Shown here: piece by piece, positions 21,053 through 32,379 of the stretch
Layout: the number at the start of each line of letters is the position of its first letter
Numbering within the stretch: position 1 is the stretch's first letter
Source of the DNA: Mytilinidion resinicola
Taxonomy: Eukaryota > Ascomycota > Dothideomycetes > Mytilinidiales > Mytilinidiaceae
Direction: 5' to 3'
Length of the DNA stretch: 64,000 nucleotides
Assembly (NCBI RefSeq): GCF_010093595.1
Contig: NW_022985444.1
Coordinates: 1,673,539-1,737,538 of the forward strand
Notes under the pieces: model-generated
Seen by the model: only the letters and a program-made list of their open reading frames with translations
Databases searched by the model: none
What the model was told of the DNA's origin: nothing
Made by a program: the position numbers and the translations under genes

Positions 21053-23105
21053 ATGAAAGGCGGCCTGTTTCCGCACAAATCCACGCAGCCTATCCCAATG
21101 GCGCTCTCTGATGATTGCATTTGCCTGCCTGGGTTTGGACTGCCAATCGAATATATGCCACCATTAGATTACGAAGACAACCACGGCATCATACACGGCG
21201 CACCCTATCGACTACCAAACACCGTGGCGCAAATTGCACGAGGGCGGTTTCCCCATGCTATCGCAGACTACTTCACTGGTCATGGGATAAGCTTACGCGA
21301 GCGCCGCATGCTCGACTTCATCAACAAAATCACTGACAAAGAAGAATGGGACTTCAATGTATTCGACAAGACCATGGTAGAGAAATGGCGAAAGGAGACT
21401 TGTCGGCACATTGCAGAGCTGGATGATGAGTATCTTTCGAAGCAGATGTGGCTGTCTGTAGGTCCTCAACATATCGTCACGCGCAGCATGGTCGCAGCTA
21501 ACTCTGATTTACAGTGCATGGCAGAGCTATACGCAAAAGCCTCTCGATATGAAGAAACTTCGATTGCCACAGTCTTGGACGTTGAAGCAAGCGCCGCCAA
21601 GTCCGATCGTGTCATTCCTCAACAGCTACGGGAGACACTACGTGCATCTATACGCCCACTGGAAGATGTGCCAGAAAGACGGAAAGATTGGCACTCTCAC
21701 TCGGATGATATGGTCCTTGATCTTCTTCATCCATCACTTTTCCCGTTAATCTACGGTCGCTCAAGGGTGCTTGCAAAAGGGCGAGTGCCGCTCCTCGATT
21801 GTACCAAGTACATCGGCAAGGGCGAAATTCTGAGTGCTCCCGCCAAGCCAGAGGCGGAGCTGTACGAAACTGAGTTCTCTTGGTTTCGAACTCGGCAACT
21901 GCATGCCTGGGGTAACTTCCAGTGGCTTCCTGCGGATGTCTGTTTTGCCGCAAATGGTGGTGTAAAGATCACAAGCTATATCAACAACCTTCTTCCCGAA
22001 GCAAATCAGGAGCTGTACAACACACTCGAGCAATTTGTCACACAAGCGGTACCTCTTTGGAACGAAGTACTGAACTTTTCACAGAACAGAAATAGGATTA
22101 GGGTGGACCGATCGGCTGACGAAGTGCACTTTCGCGACCCACCGAAAGGGTTGAAGCCACCACATGACTACGACGACGATGACTTCGGTGACGAAGAGCA
22201 CTGGGAGTGGTATCTTGCAAATCGTGTCTTCATTCAACCTGAGCCTGTCCTTCATATGGAACATTGTGGGCCTTCTCCAATCAATCTCCGGAAACGGTTC
22301 GCAGCATCAGGGCTTCAGGTCATTTTCAAGCTAGCAAGTATCCATCTTACGCCCGAAAAGGCAGCCTATGATGGAGGAAAGTGGCACATAGAGGGTGCGC
22401 TAAACGAACACATCTGTGCCACGGCGCTGTACTACATTGACGAGGAAAATGTCACAGACAGCCATCTCTCTTTCCGCCATAGGATAGACTCGGAGAAAGT
22501 CGGCTATATAATGGCTCAGGTACGCTCCCCTTTGTCCTCCCATCCTTCCCGTGATTGCTTCGCCTTTATAGATTGGTTCTGGAATCTGACCTAAGGGCAG
22601 TGTGAATGGGATGGTTCCAAAAAAAATGGTGTCAAGAATCTCGAGCGGGCATCCCAGGATGTCGGCTCCATTCTCACACGCTCAGGTCGCCTTCTTGCTT
22701 TCCCAAACGTCTTGCAGCACCGTGTATCGTCTTTCCGCCTTGTGGATCCGTCCAAACCAGGCCACCGTAAGATCCTCGCGATGTTTCTCGTTGACCCGCA
22801 TATCTGGGTGCTGTCAACTGCAAATGTCCCCCCACAGCGGCGTGATTGGTGGGCTGTGGAAATCCAGGCTATTCCGCGGTTCAACAAACTACCACAGGAG
22901 ATTTTTGAGATGATCATCGACGCCATCGACGATTCCCCGATTAGTTGGGAGGATGCGCTGGAGATTAGGGAAGACCTGATGGCTGAGAGAGGAAGTCTCA
23001 CTGATGAGATTGAGGCTGAGGTTGACGAGGTAAGTCCAACGCCTAGAAGAGTTGATGAAGTGCTAAGTATGTGCTCAGGATGTCTTCGACTTTTGCGAGC
23101 ACTGA
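21053..23105 (+). CDS. DUF4246 family protein
   Basis: Three exons: 21053-22519, 22601-23029 and 23079-23105. All junctions are phase 0 and the protein has 640 residues. The last exon encodes only DVFDFCEH and the stop. Family features: an N-terminal LPGFGLPIEYMPP, a middle WLPADVCFAANGGVKITSYINNLLP, then KWHIEGALNEHICATALYYID, LSFRHRI, GSILTRSGRLLAFPNVLQHRV, HRKILAMFLVDPHI and STANVPPQRRDWW. The last blocks resemble a double-stranded beta-helix with possible metal ligands (WHIEG, H in QHRV), which suggests an oxygenase-like fold, but no activity is established for the family. DUF4246 proteins are common and often multicopy in ascomycetes. Confidence 0.88.
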
Positions 23106-23690
23106 TCATCCCTCGCACCATGCGTTGACACCGCGAGAGATGCCTCATATGGGTATTTGGTCCGGTAATCTAGCGATGTCAAGCGGTTGATTCGAGATTA
23201 GCTAAGATGCGTCTTGTGGAAACAGCCATTGGAAGCTCTCTTGGAGAGACTTAAAGTGGACAGGCACGGGATTGTACTAAATTCCGTAGCATTTTTCAAA
23301 CCCAGATAATTAGTCGGGGTACCCCTAGACTCTACTTAAGCGGAAAACCATACTGATATTGAGCGGTTGCTTTAAAATCATCTGGAATAGACACAATGAA
23401 AGATGCGATGGATATCTTTTTCACTGCAATCAGTAGTGCGCAGCCTCGAAATTGTGGTATTCTATTCGGCGATTTGGAAAGGCTCACAGGTGATTGAAGC
23501 ACCCTTGGATTTGGTAAGTGGCACGGCGCTGAACCCGAGGAGGCGACTTCAAATCACTTGAACTAGGGCTAATTTAAGCCGTTTATCCTCGCCTTGTAGA
23601 CGAATTGTGCGCTAACAGACGCTGAATTGAAGCAGTTTTGTTTCTATTTTGTAAGGGCTGGTAGGTCATCGAAGCACTCCTTGACACTGT
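23106..23690. other. Intergenic
   Basis: No gene seen. This is the start of a stretch rich in broken reading frames. Confidence 0.4.
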
Positions 23691-24430
23691 ACGTCTTATG
23701 CAAGAAGTATTACAGGAGAAAGTGAGTCACCACCCAACATCAATCGTCCAATGCACTATACCGGGCAATCGTACCTTCAACCGCCTCATTTCACCGCACC
23801 ATCTTCCGATGTGCCGTCACCGATGCTTCAACAACTCTTCCCACGCTGACGGACACGCCGAGCTTGTCCTTCAACTCTGCCGCCTTGCAGTTTCTTCACA
23901 CCCAGGAATTGTTTGAGCTTTTCGCCTCAGGCCTCGAGATCCCATACCCAGTTCGCTGTACTGAATGAAGTCTGTAAGCAATGGAAAGACATTGTCACAC
24001 ATGACCGACTCTCAAGCACTGGGTGTGGAAAGCACAGCTTCAGCGTCTGGAGATTCCAAACCAAGCTGAGTACCATGACACATTCGGGATGGCCCCACGG
24101 GAGTGCCCGACATGGGAGAGCTTCCATAACCCTCCCATTCAGGGGCAGTATGGATCCGATCCTGGGGCACCATATTGAAAAGATCTCGAGATCGTACCCT
24201 AATGGCTGCTGGGATGTTATATCCGCTCTCAATCTCACGCTCTTCAAGCAAGAGTTTGGAAAGTCGATCCTTACGGGGGCTTCCAGGCTGACAATGCGAG
24301 CTGTCGGGATATGGTTATGTCCTACTCTTACATTACCAAAGCGCACATCAGGGAAAAGTACTACGGCCAAAGTCTTAGCAAAAAGGCGTCGCGGTAGAAT
24401 CTTTTCTACGCCCGCCCCCGAATGAACCGA
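23691..24430 (+). pseudogene. F-box-like gene relic
   Basis: Pieces of a protein appear in different frames. One frame reads AVLNEVCKQWKDIVTHD, the pattern after an F-box helix (cysteine, basic, Trp, Lys-Asp-Ile). The next frame continues TLKHWVWKAQLQRLEIPNQA, then AEYHDTFGMAPRECPTWESF, before hitting TGA. Later pieces read CWDVISALNLTLFKQEF. At least two frame changes and several stops interrupt it, and no splice pattern I tried restores a single frame. The F-box assignment rests on weak pattern similarity. Confidence 0.3.
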
Positions 24431-25235
24431 AATTAACGGCCGTAACTGCCGTGATTCGAAAACCCCCAGGGCCTCCGAATCGGCGAGCTCCTCGACGCGT
24501 TCCGTGACATCGAAGAAGCTGTGTTCTGGCCACGAACGAGCCGCGATGTCCCTCGAATGAGACGCCACATCGACCCGCTACTCCCGAGGTCTCGTTCACC
24601 ATATGTATCACCACCGCCTAGAAATACGCCATGCGCAAGATGAATGCGATGGGCCTTACCTAGGATACGCCAGTAGATGTTCACATGTGGTCTTGCACAC
24701 GGAAGGGGCTGGGCGCAGAGCACTGCTATGAGAAGTTTCTCTTCTACATTGGTGGGCGCGAGAACGGGGCATGCCTCGCTTTGACTAGCTACCCGTATGC
24801 TCACTACCTCGGCTCAATGTGTTGCATGACGGGTTCGAGTATCCGGCAGTGTTGGGCCAATTTTCTCTTCTATGAGAATGGCATCTACCAAGTTTCTGCC
24901 TGTACATGCGAGGCCCCTTAGCGGGGTCGTCTCGGAATCTTGTGACGCTGCAAATGGTGCGTCGACAGCTCCTACACCTCATCCTCTTCGGTCCATGGTC
25001 TGCCCAGTCAGTTGGGGATTCCACGCAGCCTCGCACTCGCATTAGTTGCAAGGCAGACAAGCAGACAGGGCACACGGCAGACAAGCAGACAGAGCACCAG
25101 GCAGACTTGACACAGCTCTCGTGAGGTTCCAAGACTGCACATTGCACAACTGGCAATATTCATGTATCGTACCTACTGCTCCTTTACTTTTAGAGTCCTG
25201 AAGCTTATCCACCACTCGGAGAAAACAAGGCGCTG
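24431..25235. other. Intergenic / degenerate sequence
   Basis: Short overlapping frames on both strands, none recognised. It may include more of the decayed upstream gene. Confidence 0.35.
25052..25108. repeat. 24-bp direct repeat, about 2.3 units
   Basis: Two copies of GGCAGACAAGCAGACAG plus a 7-bp diverged spacer, followed by a partial third copy (GGCAGAC). Confidence 0.7.
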
Positions 25236-26942
25236 ATGCAAGCAGAAGTGACTCCAAACAGTTCAACGTCTTCTAGCAGGCGGGCACAGTCCGCTGGCAG
25301 CATCGACGAGGAAATCGAAATCGCCATTAGTGATGTCCAATATCTCTTAATTCTAAACAACGAGGTTGTACTCTATGCTTAGCCCGAAACAACCCTTTCA
25401 CTAGTGGATCACGCTAACGGCTTCAGAACTTCCTCCTCGACATCAAGGTCGAGGGCGATGCGCCCACATTAGTGCTCGTGTACACGACTGCTGCAGGCCA
25501 AGAAGTCACCAAGTCTGCTCTGCGCAAGTTCCGCACGGATGCACTTGAGCGAGATGACGTTTCCCAGCCCAGCTTCTATCGTAACTTTGTTTTCTATGGA
25601 GGCAAGAAAGCAGACATTAGCCTTGAGCCCAATGCGCAAGACGAGCTGGCCGTGTGGAATGTGGAGACACTGACATTTGTAGCAAGCAACCCGGCTGCTG
25701 AAGTCGCCCCTGAGCCATATGTAGTGCTAAGAGGGAAGACCTGGCAACCGTGGAGGATCTACTACGATTTCAACGCATGCTTTATGACCTCATTCAAGCC
25801 TTCACCAGAGGCCCCGGGAAGATGAGTGTCCTTACTCCCTACCTTCTCAAAGGGGGATATAGACTGACCGCCTTAATACTCTGGCTGTAGTCGATGCTCC
25901 CAGGGCTGGTATCGACGGCAGAATCGTCGTACCATTTCGCTGCTACTACAAACTATCCAAACCACGCCCTCTCGATGGTGCAAGAATCAGCGTCAAAGAC
26001 AGCATCGATATTGCCGGCCATAAGACCACTCTGTGCAACCGAGCATGGAGTGATCTTTACCCTGCCAGAACCGAACACGCGGCTTGCGTCCAAGTCCTCC
26101 TGGACGCTGGGGCCGTAATTGTCGGCAAAGTAAAGCTACAGGCCATGATCATGCGAGAAGAACCGTTGGAATGCGTCGAGTTCACAGCCCCTTTCAATCC
26201 TCGTGCCGACGGGTATCAGAGCCCCTCTGGAAGCAGTCATGCAAGCGCTGCAGGCGTCAGCTCTGCGACTCCGAAATAAGCGGCCGGAATATTGCATTGG
26301 CAAGGGTAAGTGAATTGTGTTCACATTACGGTGATGGAAGGATAGCTGATAGGTGCTTCAGGGATGTCGGGAAGGCAATCTCCCAAGAGGAACGCGATGA
26401 ATGCCGGCGTCGCTCTGAAGTATATCGCCACTGGCTGCTTGCAAAGGTCTTCAAGGCAGACTCCAAAGATGCCATCACGATCATGGTCCTTCCCATTGAA
26501 GCTGGAGAGCCGAACTATTGTGATGCCGACCTTCCGTTGGTACTCATTCCCTGCGAGGATCTGCGAAATGCTGACGAAAGACAAGGCCATACTCTTTACT
26601 GAGTGGGTATGCTGGGCTGAACATGTCTCCGATGATGCAAGCGCTCGAAGTCACCGCCCCAGGTAAGTCGTAGGCGTTGTTGAAGTCGTGTTTGCTGTTC
26701 ACGAAATGCACTAGTTGGGGACATCCCGTACCATTCCCTTTTGACCAAGAAAGAAGAGCCTCTTCCCATTGCAGGGTCAGCTATAGGAGCTCCAGGTATA
26801 ACTTCCTATCTATCATTCAAATTAGTACCAGCTAATGGTATGTGTCGCAGGCACGGACCTCATCCTCGTTGACTTGGTAGAGAAGGGCATGAAAGCTGAA
26901 AATTTGCCGACTCAGGTCAAAACGGGACGCTCAATGTATTGA
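25236..26942 (+). pseudogene. Amidase-signature gene with lost catalytic core
   Basis: The 5' part is well preserved: ATG 25236, exon to 25364, intron, exon from 25427 encoding NFLLDIKVEGDAPTLVLVY and a small alpha/beta domain seen ahead of fungal amidases. From about 25880 the amidase begins: LDGARISVKDSIDIAGHKTT holds the catalytic Lys, and SPSGSSHASAAG holds the cis-Ser. The frame then stops at about 26278. The region with the nucleophile Ser (GSDT..GS in intact enzymes) is absent. The C-terminal part resumes in another frame (VYRHWLLAKVFKADSKDA, IMVLPIEAGEPNY, SPMMQALEVTAP) and ends LVDLVEKGMKAENLPTQVKT..MY at 26942. A frameshift lies near 26590. The gene cannot encode an active amidase. 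Similarity to the family is clear from the preserved motifs. Confidence 0.7.
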
Positions 26943-27669
26943 GTTTGGTGCAAGATCATTTTAACCCTATCTTTTGAGACTAATGTAGCTGTCTCTTTAG
27001 GGGAATAATCCAGAGCTTTGTTGCCAATAAGAGAACTTTTAGGACGGCAGCATATGCAAGCTTAAAAAATCCATCTAGCATATGCGGCATTACATGTCAA
27101 CACACTAGCTGGCGACACGCGTGCAGCTACTACAACAGCAGCAACACGTGGCGAGGAGGAAGGAAGTAGGTGGACAACTACATAGCCGTAATGTGCAGAG
27201 GCCTGACCTCTTCATTGATCCAATATTCGAGTCCCTCCTCGTGAAAGCTCGTCGTTTCCATACGCTCATAGAGGCTTCTTTGAATGCTGGGCAGCCTTAC
27301 TACCTTGGATACTCCAGTTAAAGTTTCAGTCGACCGCATACCTGGAGCACAGCCTCCACTTACGCCACCAGGGATCAATATTGCCAGCTGTGAGCCTCGC
27401 AGTCTCGTTGCCTGGGCTGATATTTGCGCAGCCCAGCTGGAAGTACAGTACATATGCCCCTCATTAGTGCGCTGGTTGATCCTTTTTCTTGTTTCAACTG
27501 TGACACGATGCAAAGTCACACGGACCAAAACTGAATTTCGATGAGAGAAATTTCTGTCTTTTCTGCGCGAACAAATACATCGGAGGCAATCTTATGTAGC
27601 CGACAATGCCCGATTGCCAAGGCAAGGCTCTCTTTCTACTCTATCTGGGTTTCTGACTAAACATGGTGA
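26943..27669. other. Intergenic
   Basis: No gene supported. Short frames only. Confidence 0.35.
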
Positions 27670-28230
27670 GCAGACGGGGCTTTCCAACGGCAAATCGAAT
27701 CGCTTTCCAAACGATCGAGCAAAGATCACGTTTATCCGAGACCAGATCTCATCAACTTGAACCGCTACTTGAACGACGGTGCCATTCCTAGGCCCTTGGG
27801 TGGTTGTCTGAATACGACTTCGACAACACATGAGGGGAATGTCACCGACGAGTTTGCGTTGATCCACGACATAGGATCTGGTCATGGTGCTTGCTTCGAA
27901 GCGTCGTCGAAAGGTTTGGCGAGCTTTGTGGCCCATAGCACTTCATCAAAGTCATCGCTCCTGTTTCTGCGCGGCCTTGCCTCGCCGCAGGGGCTGGGAG
28001 CGATTGGACAAATACACGGAGCCAGTCCCGAGCTTTATCGACGACATTTAGACTTTCAAACATTTACATCAGGAGGTCAGGACTTGTACTCGTTGCCGTC
28101 GTTGCCCTCAACATCTGCTCGAGTATTTCAATTGACAATTCCAACTATCTGCACCCGAAATGTCGGCCTGTGCGGTTACGAGCCTGAGGATCTGCTAGAA
28201 GCTCGCCAAGTGTCAAGCAGTGCAAATTAG
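27670..28230 (+). CDS. Orphan open frame, probable exon or fragment of a fungal gene
   Basis: An uninterrupted frame of 186 codons follows a stop at 27667. There is no ATG near its start and an AG acceptor lies at about 27671-27674, so it may be an internal exon. The text looks protein-like: SSKDHVYPRPDLINLNRYLN, AIPRPLGGCLNTTSTT, LIHDIGSGHGACFEAS and LDFQTFTSGGQDLYSLPSLP. This resembles the N-terminal part of lineage-specific fungal proteins, possibly CorA-like ones, but I cannot name it with confidence. No downstream exon with transmembrane helices is seen, so it is probably truncated. Confidence 0.35.
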   Translation, partial: ADGAFQRQIESLSKRSSKDHVYPRPDLINLNRYLNDGAIPRPLGGCLNTTSTTHEGNVTDEFALIHDIGSGHGACFEASSKGLASFVAHSTSSKSSLLFLRGLASPQGLGAIGQIHGASPELYRRHLDFQTFTSGGQDLYSLPSLPSTSARVFQLTIPTICTRNVGLCGYEPEDLLEARQVSSSAN

Positions 28231-28559
28231 ACTGTCTCTTGACTAACTGGTTGCTTGACAGCTGGGCCGCTCCTCACAGTGGTGTCGACTGAGCAAGATT
28301 GGAGCCAAGCAGTGATAATTGCGTGTGCCCAGGCTTGTGAACTAGTACTGTATGAGCTCAAGTACATACAACCATTTTAGTGGCACACAAGGTATATCTA
28401 GTGAGAGAGAAGAGAAACCGGTCTGCCATTCAAAAACCAAAGTCCAGCAGCACCAAGTCCGGCTTGACTAGTTTCTTAGTGAGGAAGACGAGCGTGCTGC
28501 AGACCATGGTATAGGATATTTAGAGCCAAGAACCCTAGAACCAACACCATCACCTCTAC
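28231..28559. other. Intergenic
   Basis: No gene seen. Confidence 0.35.
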
Positions 28560-29029
28560 CTAAACCCCAACTCCCGCCTCCCCATGCACCAGCCCACAAT
28601 CCTTCTCATACACGCCATCTCCCCCGTACCGCGTGTTGTGGTACTGCGGACACTTCTTATGCCGATCGGTCTCCCGAAACAGCACGCACTCCGAGCAGGG
28701 AAACTTGCCGTCGCACGCCGGCGTCTTCTTGAAGCAGTGCGCGCAGCACAGACGGCGCAGCACAGCCGCAGCCGTAGCTGCCTCTCGTTGCTTGAGCGCG
28801 GCGAGCTCGGCCGAAAGTTGCTGCATGGCGCAGTCCTTGGCGTCAGAGCGGTCTTTGAGGACCGCGGCGACTTGGACGACTTGGGCGAGGGGCGGGCGAG
28901 GGCGGATCAGAGTGCGGCCTCGTGCGCTGGGTCGAGGACGTAGTGAGTGCCACTGCAGTTTGCGCAGGGACGGCAGGGTAGGGTAGAGAGGTCGGGGAAG
29001 GGGGGGCCGCTGCGGATTGGGATGTCCAT
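28560..29029 (-). pseudogene. Small Cys-rich protein with an apparent frameshift
   Basis: From ATG 29029 the frame reads MDIPIRSGPPFPDLSTLPCR then PCANCSGTHYVLDPAHEAAL and meets TGA. The adjacent frame then carries the credible continuation: VVQVAAVLKDRSDAKDCAMQ, a helix, and CCAHCFKKTPACDGKFPCSECV..HKKCPQYH to 28560. The C-terminal spacing of cysteines recalls a Zn2Cys6-like or other zinc-binding knuckle in an atypical C-terminal position. A single-base change near 28915 would join both halves, and I see no canonical intron there. It could be a recent pseudogene, a sequencing error, or an intron with unusual borders. Confidence 0.4.
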
Positions 29030-29137
29030 TTTGAATTTGTATGTATGTATGTTGTGTGTCGAGTGTGTTTAGGTTTGATGATGAATTTGCGAGGATGAAG
29101 AAAGTGGGAGGTAGGCAGACTTTATATATTGAAGGCG

Positions 29138-29166
29138 TTGAAGGTGAAGGTGAAGGTGAAGGTGAA
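29138..29166. repeat. Hexanucleotide microsatellite (GAAGGT)n
   Basis: About five units of TGAAGG on the plus strand, in the probable leader of the minus-strand Cys-rich gene. Confidence 0.85.
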
Positions 29167-29174
29167 GTGTACAC

Positions 29175-30382
29175 TGAGGATTTGCTATAACTGCCTAGTG
29201 CATTGCCTTAGTAACAGAGCGTACACTGGTTGGCCGCTGCCTGGGGTGGCCCCGTGGCCTCTCAGAAATCTAGATCTGATGTAAAGTTCAAGGGGGTGAA
29301 TATTAGGTAGCCTCTTGGCTGACTGGCTTTTTATAATGGGGGCCCTCCTAACAGTAGTACCAAGAGGCTAGGAGTAGCGTGAAAGTAGTGGAATATAGAA
29401 ATGCTAAGAAGCTACATGGTATAATATGAGAGCTGCGTATGAGGTATCTGTAAGGTAGTTGAAAAAGCTTTGGACAAGGAGGCTTTGGCGCAGACGCGTT
29501 TATTTGAGGGGCTTTGACTGGTTAGAGTATAGGTACAGTAGGCAGATATATGGGCACGTGGGACTACCTTACAAAGGCACAAATACATAGCATGCTACTA
29601 GAGGGCGTGAATGTTGGGAGTTCGCTTTTGAAGGAGCTGGGCATGTATCTGTCAACGACCTTCTCCAGTCATGGATAAGTGCTAGGGAAATTTGAGGGAG
29701 GAGACAAGATCATATTCAGGTAATTATGTGCGGTGGAAACATAGAACACTCAAATATTTGAATATAGAACCAATGCCTCTGGAATGAAGACTACAGATAC
29801 TATCATGTGATCATTGCACGTTGCTTCCACCCTTTATGACGAAAGCTCCCTTTCGAATGCTGAAAGTATGTTGAAGGACCTCAGAGAGTGGTAGGACAGT
29901 GTCCACAGGCCGACATTTAGGTAGTTCTACCATACCGCAGCAAATCGACAGAGACTCTAAATTAGGAAAAGCAAGCAAGTCAACTTTTCGGCAAGCGCCA
30001 CTTCTGCCAGAGCTGGTGGTCATCTTCGTATGCAAGCGCAGGCCAATATACTATCCTAAGCAATTAAACAGCGCTTCCTTGAATGACGTAGATAAATATG
30101 TCACTCACAATAGTATAAACGAGCGTTACCTTAGGTAGTGCTAGAAAACCTTTGAATGGTATCAGAAACAGAGTGTAGGAAATCTAATTAGCCGATTTGT
30201 CTCGGGAAGACTACCGCTACTGATATTGATGCAAGTATCCAAGAAGAATTTGCTAAGAGAATTAAGGAGCAAACTCAACGCCCCAATTCGCACACGAAGA
30301 CTCTGCTTCCCTAATTCATTGAATTAAGCTGCTCATGCTCCGACCTGAGTCAAGGCTGCATTATGGTACAGAGGTAAGACCC
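29175..30382. other. AT-richer intergenic stretch
   Basis: No supported gene over 1.2 kb. Composition is more AT-rich than neighbouring gene regions. Confidence 0.4.
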
Positions 30383-31586
30383 TTAGCGAAGACGTTGAAA
30401 TTGCTGCGACTTCAGCGCATCTACAGCCGTCGGTCTCCGCGTATAGTCGACGACGAACAGGTAGCGCAAGAAATCGGATACCGCTAGCGGTATGTCCATC
30501 TTCTTGAGCTCCTCCTCAAACGAGCCTATTCCAATATACCTCGGCTCTACGCTATCACCATATCCCGACTTTTCAAGGAGCTCGGCGATCTCGAAATAAT
30601 CTTGATAGTTGGGATCGGTGGGATGAACCTTCACTGAATCAGGAAAGAGCCGCAATAGCTTTGCCATCGCCCACGCCTCCTGCCAGTGGCCTTGGGGCAT
30701 GTCGTTCGCGCCGAAGACACAAGGAACAATCCAATCGAAAAGCTTCGCTCGTTAGTCTAAAGACGAGCAAATGTGGTAGAGCGGCTAACCGTGACAGCAA
30801 AAGCCCATACGTCGGAGCAATGAAAGCAACCTATTCCTGACCAGACCTCAGGAGCGCGCATAGCGAATGGCTGAAGAGGATAGCGGTTGAACCCCTCTGA
30901 CCTCACTTTTTGGCGTTAGTATGATTTATTACATGATCGGTAGGAGACAAATACCTAGTCCCAAGTCTCCAAGTTTCACCACTGGAGATGGCCCGTCAAG
31001 GTCAGAGATGAGGATATTATCGTTCTTGATGTCTGATATGCTTAGTATACTATATTTGTAGAAACATCTAGTATTGAGAATGCGCATACCTGTGTGGACG
31101 AGTTGTTGTGACTCCAAATCAGCAAGTGCCCCCAAGACCGCTCCGGAAATGTTCTTGTGCAACGCAGAGTTTCGACCGTGGGATCCAGAACACACGTCCT
31201 TGAGAGTGCAATCCATCCATTCGAAGGCCAAGCAATACGGATTCTCATTCGTCGAGCTGTTGTGGATATCGACGGCGTCGTACATGGCTCGGAAGTGTTT
31301 CGACGAGCGAATGGCAGGATTCATGTGACGGTTGTATTCGTTCTTTAGCGTCTTCAAAATTATCTTCTCTGAGCTCGTCTTGATAACAGCCCTGGGAAGG
31401 AGTTAGCGGGTGGCTCTACATGCGGTTCATTTGGCAGACAAACCATTTTCCCGGAGGCTGACATTGCGCCCGCGATATGATCTCGGCCTTGAAGACATTG
31501 GATCTCACGGTCTGGTTGCCGAGAGCCTCAATCAAGAGGTAATCCCACCTGGATCCACGAAGCGTCTGCCCAACACGTAGCGCCAT
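30383..31586 (-). CDS. Divergent protein kinase-like protein
   Basis: Five exons: 31586-31444, 31391-31090, 31032-30955, 30896-30790 and 30742-30383. Introns are 47-58 nt, two with clear ACTAAC branch sites. The sum is 990 nt, 329 residues, with no stop. Kinase motifs: WAVIK with Lys52; HTDIKNDN (147-154) as catalytic loop with Thr replacing Arg; DLG (171-173) for DFG; MRAPEVW (187-193) as APE motif; and SDVWAFAVTLFDWI in the F helix. A normal Gly-rich loop is not evident at the N-terminus (LRGSRWDYLLIEALGNQTVR). It belongs with the fungus-specific, multicopy kinase-like proteins of unknown substrate. Catalytic Lys and both Asp are present, so activity is possible. Confidence 0.8.
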
Positions 31587-31680
31587 TGTAGGCTGGGGTG
31601 AGGTTTGTCAAGTATGGAGGTGAGGAGAGTTGGACGAGGCCGCGCTTTATGAAGCGCGACCGCTCTTCCGCATAGACTCA

Positions 31681-32379
31681 TCACGTGAAATGCACGATCC
31701 CCGATAAAATCAGTGAATTATCTACACGCTGCAGCGCTCCCACATAGGTAGGAAAATAGATGGCCGTTCCGATCTTCTCGAATACATGAATCCTACTTTC
31801 TCCCAGGACAGGCTTGTTCATCAATCCTATCTCAACCACTCCACTACCGATTTCGCCAGTCAACATGTCTAAGATAGGAAGCGTCACCACCAAGTTCGGC
31901 AGTCTATCGAGGTTATCCTTGCGACTTCAGGACCAGGCTTCATGCGCCCTACTGGGGCCATTGAACAGGTTTACAAGCTTAAGGCTGTCAGGAAAATTCA
32001 ATGAGCAATCGACATCGACAAACTCTTCAAGAACGAAGATCTGAACAAAATCAGCCAGATCTCGGTCAAGTATGTAGTCAAAAAAAAAGTATTCCCCAAG
32101 GTGTGGTTGCTCATATCAGTCAGCAACATGACGCACTCCAGTGAGAGCGACAACAAAGCTCACTACTCACTCGTAGCCTACGATGGAGACGGCGTGCCAG
32201 TCAAAGATACCCATCTTCAGGATGACAAGTCCGAGCAAACTGTGAGTCTTTCCTATGGGAGTTTCGTCAGAAACCGAGCTGATAATTCTGAATAGCGCGC
32301 CAACTAGATCGAATCGACTTCCCGTCCTATACACATTGACAGTGCCGCCTCCACTATGGGTGTTGTGCGTAACGGCCAT
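31681..32379 (-). pseudogene. Unrecognised protein, frame interrupted by a stop
   Basis: Exon 1 starts at ATG 32379 (MAVTHNTHSGGGTVNVYRTG) and runs through MGIFDWHAVSI. A GTAGGC donor there and the acceptor at 32110 keep phase into QPHLGEYFFFDYILDRDLAD, IFVLEEFVDVDCSLNFPDSL and LFNGPSRAHEAWS, then TGA at 31929-31927. The same frame stays open for another 82 codons (SRKDNLDRLPNLVVTLPILD and on) to 31681. Either the gene ends at 31927, or the TGA is a premature stop (Arg CGA to TGA is a single C-to-T change). A run of nine T at 32080-32088 makes an alternative GTGAGT donor out of phase. No family recognised. Confidence 0.4.
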
